Part shown: piece after piece, positions 1 to 6,249 of the stretch
Position numbering within the stretch: the stretch's first letter is position 1
Layout of the letters: each line of letters begins with the position of its first letter
NCBI GenBank assembly: GCA_003641675.1
Contig: QNBI01000082.1
Location: 1 to 7,607 of the forward strand
Direction: 5' to 3'
From: Spirochaetota bacterium
GTDB taxonomy: Bacteria; Spirochaetota; Spirochaetia; SZUA-6
Length of the DNA stretch: 7,607 bases
The notes under the pieces: model-generated
The model's input: only the letters and a program-made list of their open reading frames with translations
The model's database searches: none
What the model was told of the DNA's origin: nothing
Made by a program: the position numbers and the translations under genes

Positions 1-638
1 CAGATGCTTCTATCTGGGGTTTCGGGCTTGTACTGTTTTACTATGCAGACCTTCCTAAAGAAACAAGGAGGCTAATGTTTTTCGGATCTTACTTTGCGTC
101 CGCCTTTGTACATGGAATATACGACTTCTTTCTGGATATCGGTTTGTTATCTTTTTCTCTTATTATTTCTGTGGGCTGTCTTTTTTTAACAGGCTCCATG
201 CTAATTTTTCTAATTGAAAAATCACCGTACAAAAAGTTTAAGCTGCGCGAGGCTAAAGAGGCGATACCGATTCTTAAAAGGGGACTTGTTTTCTATAAAG
301 ACAGTTATATTATAAACAGAAGACTTGCCGTTTTTTATCTCTACACGGGGAATTATAAAAAAGCAGCCATCCATTTAACGGCTTGCAGCAGGCAGCAGAA
401 AAAGGATCTCTATATTCTATTTTTCTTAAATGCGGCCCGGTATTTTATTAATCCGGATGAACGGTTTTTAAAGAATATCCGTGTTGTAGTAAGGCATGTA
501 AAACCGTCAAGCATAGCTGCATTAAAAAGAGAAGTTAGGAGAATATTAAAGGATAATAGTTTAAGGGAACATCTTTTAATAGAACTCTCCTACCATGAGC
601 CGGGTCATCTTTTGTACGGCCTTCATAAAATGGTATAA
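1..638 (+). CDS. Membrane protein, 3' part: PrsW-like end plus TPR-like tail (5' truncated)
   Basis: The reading frame is open from base 3, so the gene starts before the window; the ATG at 75 is internal and has no need to be the start. About 211 residues are visible. The first part is hydrophobic and contains SAFVHGIYDFFL, which resembles the last conserved block (histidine in a membrane helix followed by G-x-Y-D-F) of the PrsW family of membrane proteases. A second strongly hydrophobic segment follows (about 25 residues, ending before EKSPYKKF). The remaining cytoplasm-like part is basic and helical, with TPR-like spacing (AIPILKRGLVFYKDS, then RRLAVFYLYTGNYKKAAIHL). PrsW proteins cleave membrane anti-sigma factors or similar targets; whether this one is active cannot be judged, because the EExxK-type motifs would lie upstream of the window. 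It could instead be an unrelated polytopic protein. The gene ends with TAA, and I see no clear terminator after it. Confidence 0.6.
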   Translation, partial: DASIWGFGLVLFYYADLPKETRRLMFFGSYFASAFVHGIYDFFLDIGLLSFSLIISVGCLFLTGSMLIFLIEKSPYKKFKLREAKEAIPILKRGLVFYKDSYIINRRLAVFYLYTGNYKKAAIHLTACSRQQKKDLYILFFLNAARYFINPDERFLKNIRVVVRHVKPSSIAALKREVRRILKDNSLREHLLIELSYHEPGHLLYGLHKMV

Positions 639-700
639 AGAGGTAGTTGTATGGAACCGCCTGTGTAAAGAGGGTTTAAGGCTAAGATGTATGAAAAGTA

Positions 701-927
701 TTAAAAGTGCTCAAGGGTCATTAATTTTTCACGTTTGTAAATAACCTTTTCTGCTCTGTTAATATCGTTCTTTAGTTTTAAGTATTTTTGTGATTATTTT
801 AATATCCGAATCCTTTAATCCGAAGCTATTTGACAGAATCTTTTTTTATCACATCTCTTGTCGTAAGAATATCAGGGAATTCCTCTAAGTTTTTTATTAT
901 TAAATAATATAATACCCTGTTAATTAT
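701..927 (-). pseudogene. Decayed or frameshifted small gene, unidentified
   Basis: On the minus strand three consecutive open pieces in different frames join into one protein-like sequence. Piece A (927 to 829) includes LEEFPDILTTRDVIKK; piece B (839 to 762) includes ILSNSFGLKDSDIKIITKIL; piece C (766 to 704) reads DINRAEKVIYKREKLMTLEHF and ends at a TAA complementary to 701-703. Removing one A from the run of seven (T7 on the plus strand, 841-847) and one base near 767 gives a continuous frame of about 75 codons. The start is not evident and a stop lies at 928-930. The EEFPDILTTRDVIK stretch faintly resembles the first helices of excisionase-type helix-turn-helix proteins, but I cannot name a family. 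It may be a dead gene, or a live small gene with base-call errors. It fills most of the gap between the flanking genes. Confidence 0.4.
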
Positions 928-1026
928 TCAAAGCAAAAAAGAGAGAAATTGACTTATCCTGTTCTAACCTGCTAAAGTTGTAAGTCATGAATTATCTAAA
1001 GGATTAAAAAATGGATAGGGGCAGTT

Positions 1027-1665
1027 TTGATAAAGGCGATCACCTTTGATTTTTGGAACACCCTGTACCGTACAAGGATACCTACAAATAACGAGAGAAT
1101 CCATATTATAGAAGAAGTTCTGGTGGGGCAGGGTCATAGGGTAAAAACTAAAAATATAGAAAATGCAGTTATAAATATCACACTTCCCGGTGATCTCGTA
1201 GAGGAAACTGCCGTAAAGATTGGACATGCTGTATTAAGCGGAATCTCAGAACCTGCTGCCGGATCTGTTGAAACTATAAAAAGGCTGTCTAAAGAATATA
1301 AGCTTGGAGTAATTTCCGATACCGGAGTATCACCATCCTATGTTCTAAAAGAGCTTTTAAAGCGTGCAGGTATAATAGAATACTTTAAGGCATTAGTTTT
1401 TTCCGATGAATTTGGAAAGAGCAAGCCGGATTGCAGTGTATTTATGCAGGCTTTAGAACTTCTCGATGTAGAGCCGAAAGAGGCTGTGCAAGTAGGTGAT
1501 TTAAAGCGGACAGATATGGAGGGAGCGGGAGCGGCCGGTATGTATTCTATTAGATATGCAGGAATTTATGATGATACTAACAGCGGCTTCTGCGAAGCGA
1601 ATGTTGTAGTTAATGATTTTAGTGAGCTTGAATACGCTGTTAAAAAGCTGGCCATAAAACCGTGA
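1027..1665 (+). CDS. HAD-superfamily hydrolase
   Basis: This is a 212-residue cytoplasmic protein of the haloacid dehalogenase fold. Motif I is ITFDFWNTL with nucleophile Asp8; motif II is GVISDTG with Ser97; motif III is FGKSKPD with Lys131 or Lys133; motif IV is VGDLKRTDMEGAGAAG with Asp158 and Asp163. The short helical stretch from about 20 to 78 is the C1 cap. The second aspartate of the usual D-x-D is Trp10, as in the dehalogenase-like D-x-(Y/W)-x-T pattern, so the reaction may not be the standard phosphatase one. The TTG start is chosen because AGGGG lies about five bases upstream, and a frame stop (997-999) precedes it with no in-frame ATG. The nearby ATG at 1011 is out of frame. The substrate is unknown. 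The gene lies 66 bases before arfB and could be co-transcribed with it. Confidence 0.87.
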   Translation: MIKAITFDFWNTLYRTRIPTNNERIHIIEEVLVGQGHRVKTKNIENAVINITLPGDLVEETAVKIGHAVLSGISEPAAGSVETIKRLSKEYKLGVISDTGVSPSYVLKELLKRAGIIEYFKALVFSDEFGKSKPDCSVFMQALELLDVEPKEAVQVGDLKRTDMEGAGAAGMYSIRYAGIYDDTNSGFCEANVVVNDFSELEYAVKKLAIKP

Positions 1666-1731
1666 AGAATTAATTTTTTTCATCCGACATGGGTTGTACG
1701 TTAATTTAAAATTGGCATAAACTAATAAGAA

Positions 1732-2142
1732 ATGAACTATGAAAAAATAAGAAATTGGATTCATCAAAATGGGGGACTAAGTTTTTCAAGATCTGGTGGC
1801 CCGGGAGGTCAATATGTAAACACATCAGATACAAAAGTAATTCTGCGGCTATCTTTGGATACCTTACCTCTTTTAGAACAGGAAAAACAAAAGGTATTAC
1901 TACATTTGGCTAACCGCATAAATTCGAAAAAAGAACTTATAGTCCGCTCCTCAAATACACGAAGTCAATTACAAAACCGTTTAAAAGCGGAAGAGCTGGC
2001 CTTTAGACTTATTAAGTCGGCTCTGGAAAATAGGAAAAAGAGACATCTTACAAAGCCTACCAGGGCTTCAATTGAACGTAGAATAAAATCTAAAAAAATA
2101 CATGGTAAGAAAAAACAGCAGCGCCGGGAGCTGATTGTGTAA
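1732..2142 (+). CDS. arfB: Alternative ribosome-rescue factor ArfB, peptidyl-tRNA hydrolase
   Basis: The 136-residue protein has the release-factor GGQ signature at residues 25-27, within SRSGGPGGQYVNTSDTKV, and a long basic tail from about residue 100 (RKKRHLTKP through KKKQQRR). This is the domain order and length of ArfB/YaeJ (E. coli about 140 residues). It lacks the stop-codon recognition domains of RF1/RF2. In characterised homologues the tail enters the empty mRNA channel of a ribosome stalled at a 3' end, and the GGQ loop hydrolyses the peptidyl-tRNA. The ATG at 1732 has only a weak purine-rich stretch (AATAAGAA) before it, but the N-terminus aligns in length with the family. It sits alone between the HAD gene and a gene-poor stretch; no terminator is obvious after the stop. 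Confidence 0.92.
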   Translation: MNYEKIRNWIHQNGGLSFSRSGGPGGQYVNTSDTKVILRLSLDTLPLLEQEKQKVLLHLANRINSKKELIVRSSNTRSQLQNRLKAEELAFRLIKSALENRKKRHLTKPTRASIERRIKSKKIHGKKKQQRRELIV

Positions 2143-2159
2143 GTTTTTATCAGAAGTAA

Positions 2160-2422
2160 ATAGGCAGACTTAGAAGTTCAGCAAGGGATGAATCTTTTAA
2201 AAAAATAGGAGCTAAAAATATTTTAAGATCTATGGATATAGCAGAACCGCCATGTAGCTGGGATTGTTATTTTTCTCTGTTTAAGGTTGCTTAGGGGGAA
2301 CTTTCTCCATATGTGAAGCGAATAAGAACTGCAACTTTTATGAGGATTATAAAAAGCTATCTGTGTACAAAATAAAAGTTGTAATAAACAGATTTAACAG
2401 AAGCTCAAAATTAATTTCTTAA
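2160..2422 (+). pseudogene. Possible remnant of a coding sequence, unidentified
   Basis: This gene-free stretch holds two abutting open frames. The first (2160-2294, 44 codons, TAG stop) contains RDESFKKIGAKNILRSMDIA and ends in a cysteine- and aromatic-rich segment. The second, in another frame (2297-2422, TAA stop), contains GTFSICEANKNCNFYEDYKK. Neither has a good start codon or ribosome binding site. The amino-acid composition of the first piece looks protein-like, which suggests a decayed gene, but in AT-rich DNA such lengths can occur by chance. No family is recognised. Confidence 0.2.
2332..2381. repeat. Inverted repeat, 10-bp perfect arms
   Basis: The arms CAACTTTTAT (2332-2341) and ATAAAAGTTG (2372-2381) are perfect reverse complements separated by 30 bases. 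The repeat lies upstream of the ROK promoter, about 70 bp before its -35 box. It has no T-run after it, so it is not a standard terminator; it may be a protein site or chance in AT-rich DNA. Confidence 0.35.
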
Positions 2423-2447
2423 AAAATTTAAAAGGGCATAATTTTTC

Positions 2448-2476
2448 TTGACAAATGTTAAATAGGCTTTTATAAT
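2448..2476 (+). promoter_or_regulatory. Consensus sigma-70 promoter of the sugar operon
   Basis: The -35 box TTGACA (2448-2453) and the -10 box TATAAT (2471-2476) both match the consensus exactly, with a 17-bp spacer. The region just upstream (about 2408-2447) is very AT-rich and could act as an UP element. Transcription should begin near 2483, leaving a leader of about 145 bases before the first Shine-Dalgarno/ATG. Such a strong promoter is expected to need tight repression, which fits the palindrome directly downstream. Confidence 0.88.
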
Positions 2477-2477
2477 C

Positions 2478-2512
2478 ATTAATTAGTTCGTACTTAAAAC
2501 GAACTAATTAAT
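2478..2512. promoter_or_regulatory. Palindromic operator, XylR/ROK type
   Basis: The arms ATTAATTAGTTCGT (2478-2491) and ACGAACTAATTAAT (2499-2512) are perfect 14-bp reverse complements around a 7-base centre. From TTAGTT to AACTAA the core spans 25 bp (2483-2507), the same layout that I recall for the Bacillus XylR operator (TTAGTTTGTT, 5 bases, AACAAACTAA). The palindrome begins one base after the -10 box and covers the predicted transcription start, an ideal place to block RNA polymerase. The nearest candidate binder is the ROK regulator encoded just downstream, implying autoregulation of the whole operon. I found no second copy within the window. Confidence 0.8.
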
Positions 2513-2614
2513 TGTGATACTGAAAAAATGAAAGCTATTTAAGAGAGAGTAGAAGTTATGGTATGTAATCTGCTGTGCCGAAGTTGTTAAGTTAAAAGTA
2601 TGAAGATTATAGAA

Positions 2615-2650
2615 AAGGAGAATTGTATGGTGGGAAATTGTGGAAATTGA
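2615..2650 (+). other. Strong Shine-Dalgarno and ATG opening a 7-codon frame, out of frame with the ROK gene
   Basis: AAGGAG (2615-2620) is placed six bases before ATG 2627, the best start signal in the leader. That frame reads MVGNCGN and stops at 2648-2650, inside the first codons of the ROK gene. The DNA here is an imperfect tandem repeat, GGGAAATTGT then GGAAATTG. Removing one G from the GGG at 2632-2634 would fuse the ATG to the regulator as MVEIVEIDKEIS. The 7-codon frame is therefore either a translational-coupling leader, the product of a real indel, or a base-call error. Confidence 0.5.
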
Positions 2651-3887
2651 TAAAGAGATTTCATCTGCTGTATATTTAATGAGCCCGTCGAAAATGTTCT
2701 TTTTCAACCTCGGGATTGTTCTGCGTACAATAAAAAGGAAAGGTCCTTTATCTCAGGCTGATATTGCAAGAGAATTAAGTTGCAGCAAGTCAACAATAAG
2801 CAGCAGTATTAATTTCCTTAAGCAGTTGAACCTGGTAAAATCTGTGGGAAGTGGTAATCTTAAACGAGGCAGAAAATCAATTCTTCTGCAGTTTAATCCT
2901 GAAGCCTACTTTTTTGTTGCAGTCGATCTAAGATGGAAAAAGGTGAATCTTGCAATTGTAGATATGGCTGGAAGTATTCATCATGAACTAACTTATAAAT
3001 GTATAGATACTAATCCTGTTTTGCTGATTCAAAAGATGAATGAAAATATTTTAAAACTCATATCAGACTCAGGTATTAATGACTCTGACATAGAAGGAAT
3101 AGGTATTATGGTTCCCGGTATTGTTGATACAAATTTAGGAATTGTACGGTATTCTTCCACATTAGGCTGGGAAGAAGAGGTGCCTTTAGTAAAATTAGTA
3201 AACGAAACCATAGATAAAAATATTATTATCTACAACGATGCAAATGCCCTCGCTCTGGGAGAAATGTGGATTGGTAACGGCAAAGGATATGCCGATATAG
3301 CCTTCATTTATACAGAAGGCGGCCTGGGCGGAGCATGTCTTCATAATGGAGAAATTATTCTCGGCGATAATGACGCTGCAGGGGAGTTTGGAAAGGTACT
3401 TATAACATCTGACCATAAACCTCAAAGGTCAGAATTTTCTCTGTCTCTTCCTTATTTGCTTTCACGGTATGGGGGGAAGAATACAGAAGATATGGAATAT
3501 GAAGATGTAATTGAAGAGGCTATAGCATTATTACGCAATGGAACTGAAACACGTAAAACATCAATTATGATGCATGAAATAGTTGATAAAATAGCCCAGA
3601 TAATTGTAAACATTATTGCCGTGTTTAACCCTCAGATTGTTATTGTAAATTGCTCTTATCTTCCGGATCCGGATGCTTTTTTGGCTTTGGTAAGAGAAAG
3701 GGTTTCAGAATATTTACCCACCAAACCGCATAGGACAATTAATATAGTTAAATCTAAACTGGATGATAAAACCGAAGTAGTAGGTGCTGCGGCAGCAGTT
3801 ATTAATCACAGCAGATTTTCTTTTGTTATTCATGAAGAAGTATCTGTAAATTTGCATAAAGAGAATCTTTTAAAAAAGGAGTTTTAA
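2640..3887 (+). CDS. ROK-family transcriptional repressor (NagC/XylR type)
   Basis: The 415-residue protein has an N-terminal winged helix-turn-helix (about 30-75: GPLSQADIARELSCSKSTIS, then a wing with GRKS) and a C-terminal ROK sugar-kinase fold. The ROK part shows GIGIMVPGIVD (154-163), NDANALALGE (199-208), EGGLGGACLHNGEIILG and AGEFG (247-251). The phosphate loop of ROK kinases (D-x-G-G-T) is replaced by VDLRWKKVNLAIVD, so kinase activity is unlikely. The family zinc site (histidine after GE-x-G plus C-x-C-G-x-x-G-C) is also gone: Lys252 takes the histidine place and no cysteines follow. The GTG at 2640 is the first usable start in this frame but lacks a properly spaced Shine-Dalgarno; the true start may be ATG 2627 if one base is extra, or ATG 2679. 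It leads the operon and probably binds the palindrome at 2478-2512, releasing it when a sugar ligand is present. Confidence 0.88.
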   Translation: MEIDKEISSAVYLMSPSKMFFFNLGIVLRTIKRKGPLSQADIARELSCSKSTISSSINFLKQLNLVKSVGSGNLKRGRKSILLQFNPEAYFFVAVDLRWKKVNLAIVDMAGSIHHELTYKCIDTNPVLLIQKMNENILKLISDSGINDSDIEGIGIMVPGIVDTNLGIVRYSSTLGWEEEVPLVKLVNETIDKNIIIYNDANALALGEMWIGNGKGYADIAFIYTEGGLGGACLHNGEIILGDNDAAGEFGKVLITSDHKPQRSEFSLSLPYLLSRYGGKNTEDMEYEDVIEEAIALLRNGTETRKTSIMMHEIVDKIAQIIVNIIAVFNPQIVIVNCSYLPDPDAFLALVRERVSEYLPTKPHRTINIVKSKLDDKTEVVGAAAAVINHSRFSFVIHEEVSVNLHKENLLKKEF

Positions 3888-3900
3888 TTTATATAGCTAA

Positions 3901-3918
3901 AATCGGCGTATGCTGATT
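3901..3918 (+). other. Small stem-loop in the ROK/binding-protein gap
   Basis: AATCGGC (3901-3907) can pair with GCTGATT (3912-3918) across a GTAT loop, with one G-U pair. It lies in the 58-base gap between the regulator stop and the binding-protein start, about 14 bases before the Shine-Dalgarno. There is no T-run, so it is unlikely to terminate; it could protect or define the end of the downstream mRNA. Confidence 0.3.
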
Positions 3919-3945
3919 AAAATATTTATATCAAGGAGGACCATT

Positions 3946-5220
3946 ATGAAGAAAATTACTTCGATCCTGCTTCTATTGGCGATTACATCTCTTGTTTTTG
4001 CAGCTGGGAGCAAAGAGGCCACACAGGGAGAAGAAGGAGGGAAAACAATTACAATCCTATGTGTGACTAGTCCGGAAACTAATGCACTAAAGGTATTGGC
4101 CAAAAAATTTAAAGAGCTTAACCCTGGATACGATGTGGTATTTAATGAGCAGGGACGTCTTGGGTATTTTACCAATGTTACTACACAGCTCGTAGGAGGA
4201 ACGGATGCTTTTGATCTAATTCAGGATAATACCACATATATGACCGAATTAGCAGCGGCTGGTACACTTGAACCATGGGATAAATATCTGAATAATCCTA
4301 AGCTAACCGATTTAAAAGCTTACGACCTTGCTGATTTGCCAATAAAACTTAAATATAAAGGTAAAATTTACTGTATTCCAACAGATCTTTCAAGTCAGGT
4401 ATACTATTACCGGAAAGACATAATTAGCAAACCAGCAGATACATGGGATGAACTTATTGCATTAGCTAAGAAGAATACAGGAACGGCAGCTACTAAATAC
4501 GGAACTATTCTAACTGCTATGACAGGAGGCCCGGAGGCACCAAAGATTTTTGATGTTGTTCTCTGGTCCTTTGGCGGTGATGTTATTGATAAGGATGGAA
4601 ATGTTGTTATTAACAGTGAAGCTACAAAGAAAGCATCCGGCATTTATAGAGCTCTAAAGCCCTATATGCCGGAAGATGTTACTACCTACAACTATCCAAA
4701 AGTTTTTGATGCGATGAAATCTGGTCTTGTTGCACAGGCTGTTCCCTTCTGGAATGCTGCCTGGAATAATATTAAGCTTACAGACAGTAAATTTAAAGAT
4801 AAATACGGCATAACACTTGTACCGGGTGTTAGGCAGAAAGATGGCTCAATTAGAAGAACGCCTCAGACCCATGGTTGGGGATTGGTGATGAATGCCAAAA
4901 GTCATAACAAACTAGCAGCATGGAAATTTCTTGTCTATGCAACGAGCAAGGAAGGATTTGAAATCCGAGGGAAAAATGGAGGAAGTATTTTCCGGCCGTC
5001 AATCTTGAATGATCCTAAAAATTCAAATGACCCATACTTTTCCGTTATGGCTAAAACGTATTCACTTGCAAAGATGGAGCCTCTTGTTCCGTATTACACT
5101 AAAATGCACGAAATATTAAATCAGATGGTTGCTGACATATTAACAACAAATAAGCCTATCGAAGATATTCTTGCAAGAACAGAGAAAGATCTTAAAAATC
5201 TGAAAGCTAAATATGAATAG
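3946..5220 (+). CDS. ABC sugar transporter, extracellular solute-binding protein family 1
   Basis: The 424-residue protein is a MalE/UgpB-like binding protein of the CUT1 class. It has a signal peptide (MKK, hydrophobic core 4-17, V-F-A at 17-19) with likely cleavage at about residue 19, then AGSKEA. No cysteine lies at the junction, so standard lipoprotein attachment is not predicted. The mature part shows the family order: TITILCVTSPETNALKVLAKKF near the N-terminus, YKGKIYCIPTDLSSQVYYYRKDI (137-159), DTWDEL (165-170), GLVAQAVPFWN (260-270) and HGWGLVMN (309-316). It captures a sugar or sugar derivative outside the inner membrane and passes it to the two permeases downstream. ATG 3946 is chosen because AAGGAGG (3933-3939) precedes it by six bases and the signal peptide starts there; the in-frame ATG at 3910 would put 12 residues before it. 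The ligand is not predictable. Confidence 0.93.
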   Translation: MKKITSILLLLAITSLVFAAGSKEATQGEEGGKTITILCVTSPETNALKVLAKKFKELNPGYDVVFNEQGRLGYFTNVTTQLVGGTDAFDLIQDNTTYMTELAAAGTLEPWDKYLNNPKLTDLKAYDLADLPIKLKYKGKIYCIPTDLSSQVYYYRKDIISKPADTWDELIALAKKNTGTAATKYGTILTAMTGGPEAPKIFDVVLWSFGGDVIDKDGNVVINSEATKKASGIYRALKPYMPEDVTTYNYPKVFDAMKSGLVAQAVPFWNAAWNNIKLTDSKFKDKYGITLVPGVRQKDGSIRRTPQTHGWGLVMNAKSHNKLAAWKFLVYATSKEGFEIRGKNGGSIFRPSILNDPKNSNDPYFSVMAKTYSLAKMEPLVPYYTKMHEILNQMVADILTTNKPIEDILARTEKDLKNLKAKYE

Positions 5221-5239
5221 GTGACTGATGTTTTGAAAT

Positions 5240-5265
5240 GAGGACTGCTTTTATAGGCAGTCCTC
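5240..5265 (+). other. Intercistronic stem-loop after the binding-protein gene
   Basis: GAGGACTGC (5240-5248) and GCAGTCCTC (5257-5265) form a perfect 9-bp GC-rich stem with an 8-base loop, starting 20 bases after the binding-protein stop. What follows is CTATTAAAAAGT, without a run of T, so termination would be partial at best. Such stems between a binding protein and its permeases commonly stabilise the upstream mRNA or attenuate downstream expression, giving more binding protein than permease. Confidence 0.7.
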
Positions 5266-5319
5266 CTATTAAAAAGTGGCTATGCAAACGACAATTATTA
5301 CGGAGAGTGCAAAGGGAAG

Positions 5320-6249
5320 ATGAACAAGGGGAATACTAAATATTATCTAATTTTGCCGGCAGCAGTGTTGCTCATAGGTACAACTGTTATACCAATTTTC
5401 TATATGATATATACATCTCTATTTCGGCTTGATCCTGTAGTATTTAACAGGGCATGGCCTTTTGTGGGGTTTCAGAACTATATTGACCTTATAACAAAGG
5501 ATCCAATGTTCTGGTCCAGTTTATGGCGCACACTTACTTTTTTAATCTATACAGTTACACCGCAGATCATCGTAGGATTGTTTTTAGCTGTACTTTTATA
5601 CAGAGAATTTAAGGGCAAAAGATTTGTACAGACAATCCTTTTATTTCCAATTCTGGCAACACCGATTGTTGTTGCAATGGTATGGAAATATTTTTTTGAT
5701 TTTGATACGGGGTTTCTAAATCTTTTTTTAAAAAAGATCGGCTTTAATCCCCAGCCGTGGCTTTCAACAAGAGGGCTCCCATTATTTGCAAATATTCCTT
5801 TTATTGGACAGTGGCTTGTAGATAAATTCAACCTGACATATGCTTTTCGAACGATTGCATTTGTTAATTTCTGGCAATGGACACCCTTCTGTTTTCTTGT
5901 GTTATATTCCGGAATGACTTCTCTGTCTTCGGAAATATACGAAGCAGCAAAAATAGACAGTGCATCAAGCTGGCAGACATTCCGGTATATTACATTTCCC
6001 CTGCTTCAAAGGGTTATCTGGGCTGTCGTCTTTATAAGGGTTATTGACTGTTTAAAAGTTTATGCACAGATTTGGGTATTGTTCGGAAATGCAGAAATAA
6101 CAAGAGTTATAAATATTCACCTGTATACGCTTGGTTTTACAACCAGCGATTACGGTATGACAAGTGCATTAGGCGTCATAATTATAATGTTAATTTCTTT
6201 ACTAGTGGGTATTACCATAAAGCTCGGGGGAAAGAAAGATGTACAGTAG
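5320..6249 (+). CDS. ABC sugar transporter permease, MalF/UgpA-like (CUT1)
   Basis: The 309-residue inner-membrane protein has six likely membrane segments (about 9-31, 72-93, 106-127, 176-198, 232-250 and 281-300) and the binding-protein-dependent permease loop EIYEAAKIDSASSWQTFRYI then FP at 205-227. This EAA loop contacts the ATPase. The usual glycine of the loop (EAAxxDGA) is Ser214 here. The length fits the shorter UgpA/LacF type, without the extra N-terminal helices of MalF. The ATG at 5320 follows AAAGGGA very closely, giving a somewhat tight ribosome-binding spacing. It is 99 bases after the binding-protein stop, with the stem-loop between them. It forms the channel with the next gene product. 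Confidence 0.93.
   Translation: MNKGNTKYYLILPAAVLLIGTTVIPIFYMIYTSLFRLDPVVFNRAWPFVGFQNYIDLITKDPMFWSSLWRTLTFLIYTVTPQIIVGLFLAVLLYREFKGKRFVQTILLFPILATPIVVAMVWKYFFDFDTGFLNLFLKKIGFNPQPWLSTRGLPLFANIPFIGQWLVDKFNLTYAFRTIAFVNFWQWTPFCFLVLYSGMTSLSSEIYEAAKIDSASSWQTFRYITFPLLQRVIWAVVFIRVIDCLKVYAQIWVLFGNAEITRVINIHLYTLGFTTSDYGMTSALGVIIIMLISLLVGITIKLGGKKDVQ

Noticed and set aside
950..987. TGACTTA ... TAAGTCA inverted repeat before the HAD gene, with a TTGACT -35-like box
   Set aside because: The arms are only 7 bp with a 24-base gap and no good -10 box follows, so neither an operator nor a promoter is supported.
985..1227. 80-codon minus-strand open frame opposite the HAD gene start
   Set aside because: It lies antisense to a gene with all four HAD motifs, has no family features and no ribosome binding site.
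1660..1685. T-run after the HAD gene as a terminator
   Set aside because: The run of T is present but no GC-rich hairpin precedes it, only the AATTAATT self-complement.
1900..2142. ArfB as a truncated release factor (prfA/prfB fragment)
   Set aside because: GGQ is near the N-terminus and is followed by a basic tail with the full ArfB length; RF1/RF2 carry GGQ mid-protein with codon-recognition domains around it.
2558..2590. Ten-codon leader frame MVCNLLCRSC in the ROK 5' leader
   Set aside because: Only a weak GAGAG precedes it, there is no attenuator hairpin nearby, and the frame is short enough to be chance.
3910..3945. In-frame ATG at 3910 as the start of the binding protein
   Set aside because: It would place the strong AAGGAGG inside the gene and add 12 residues before a perfectly formed signal peptide; ATG 3946 fits both.
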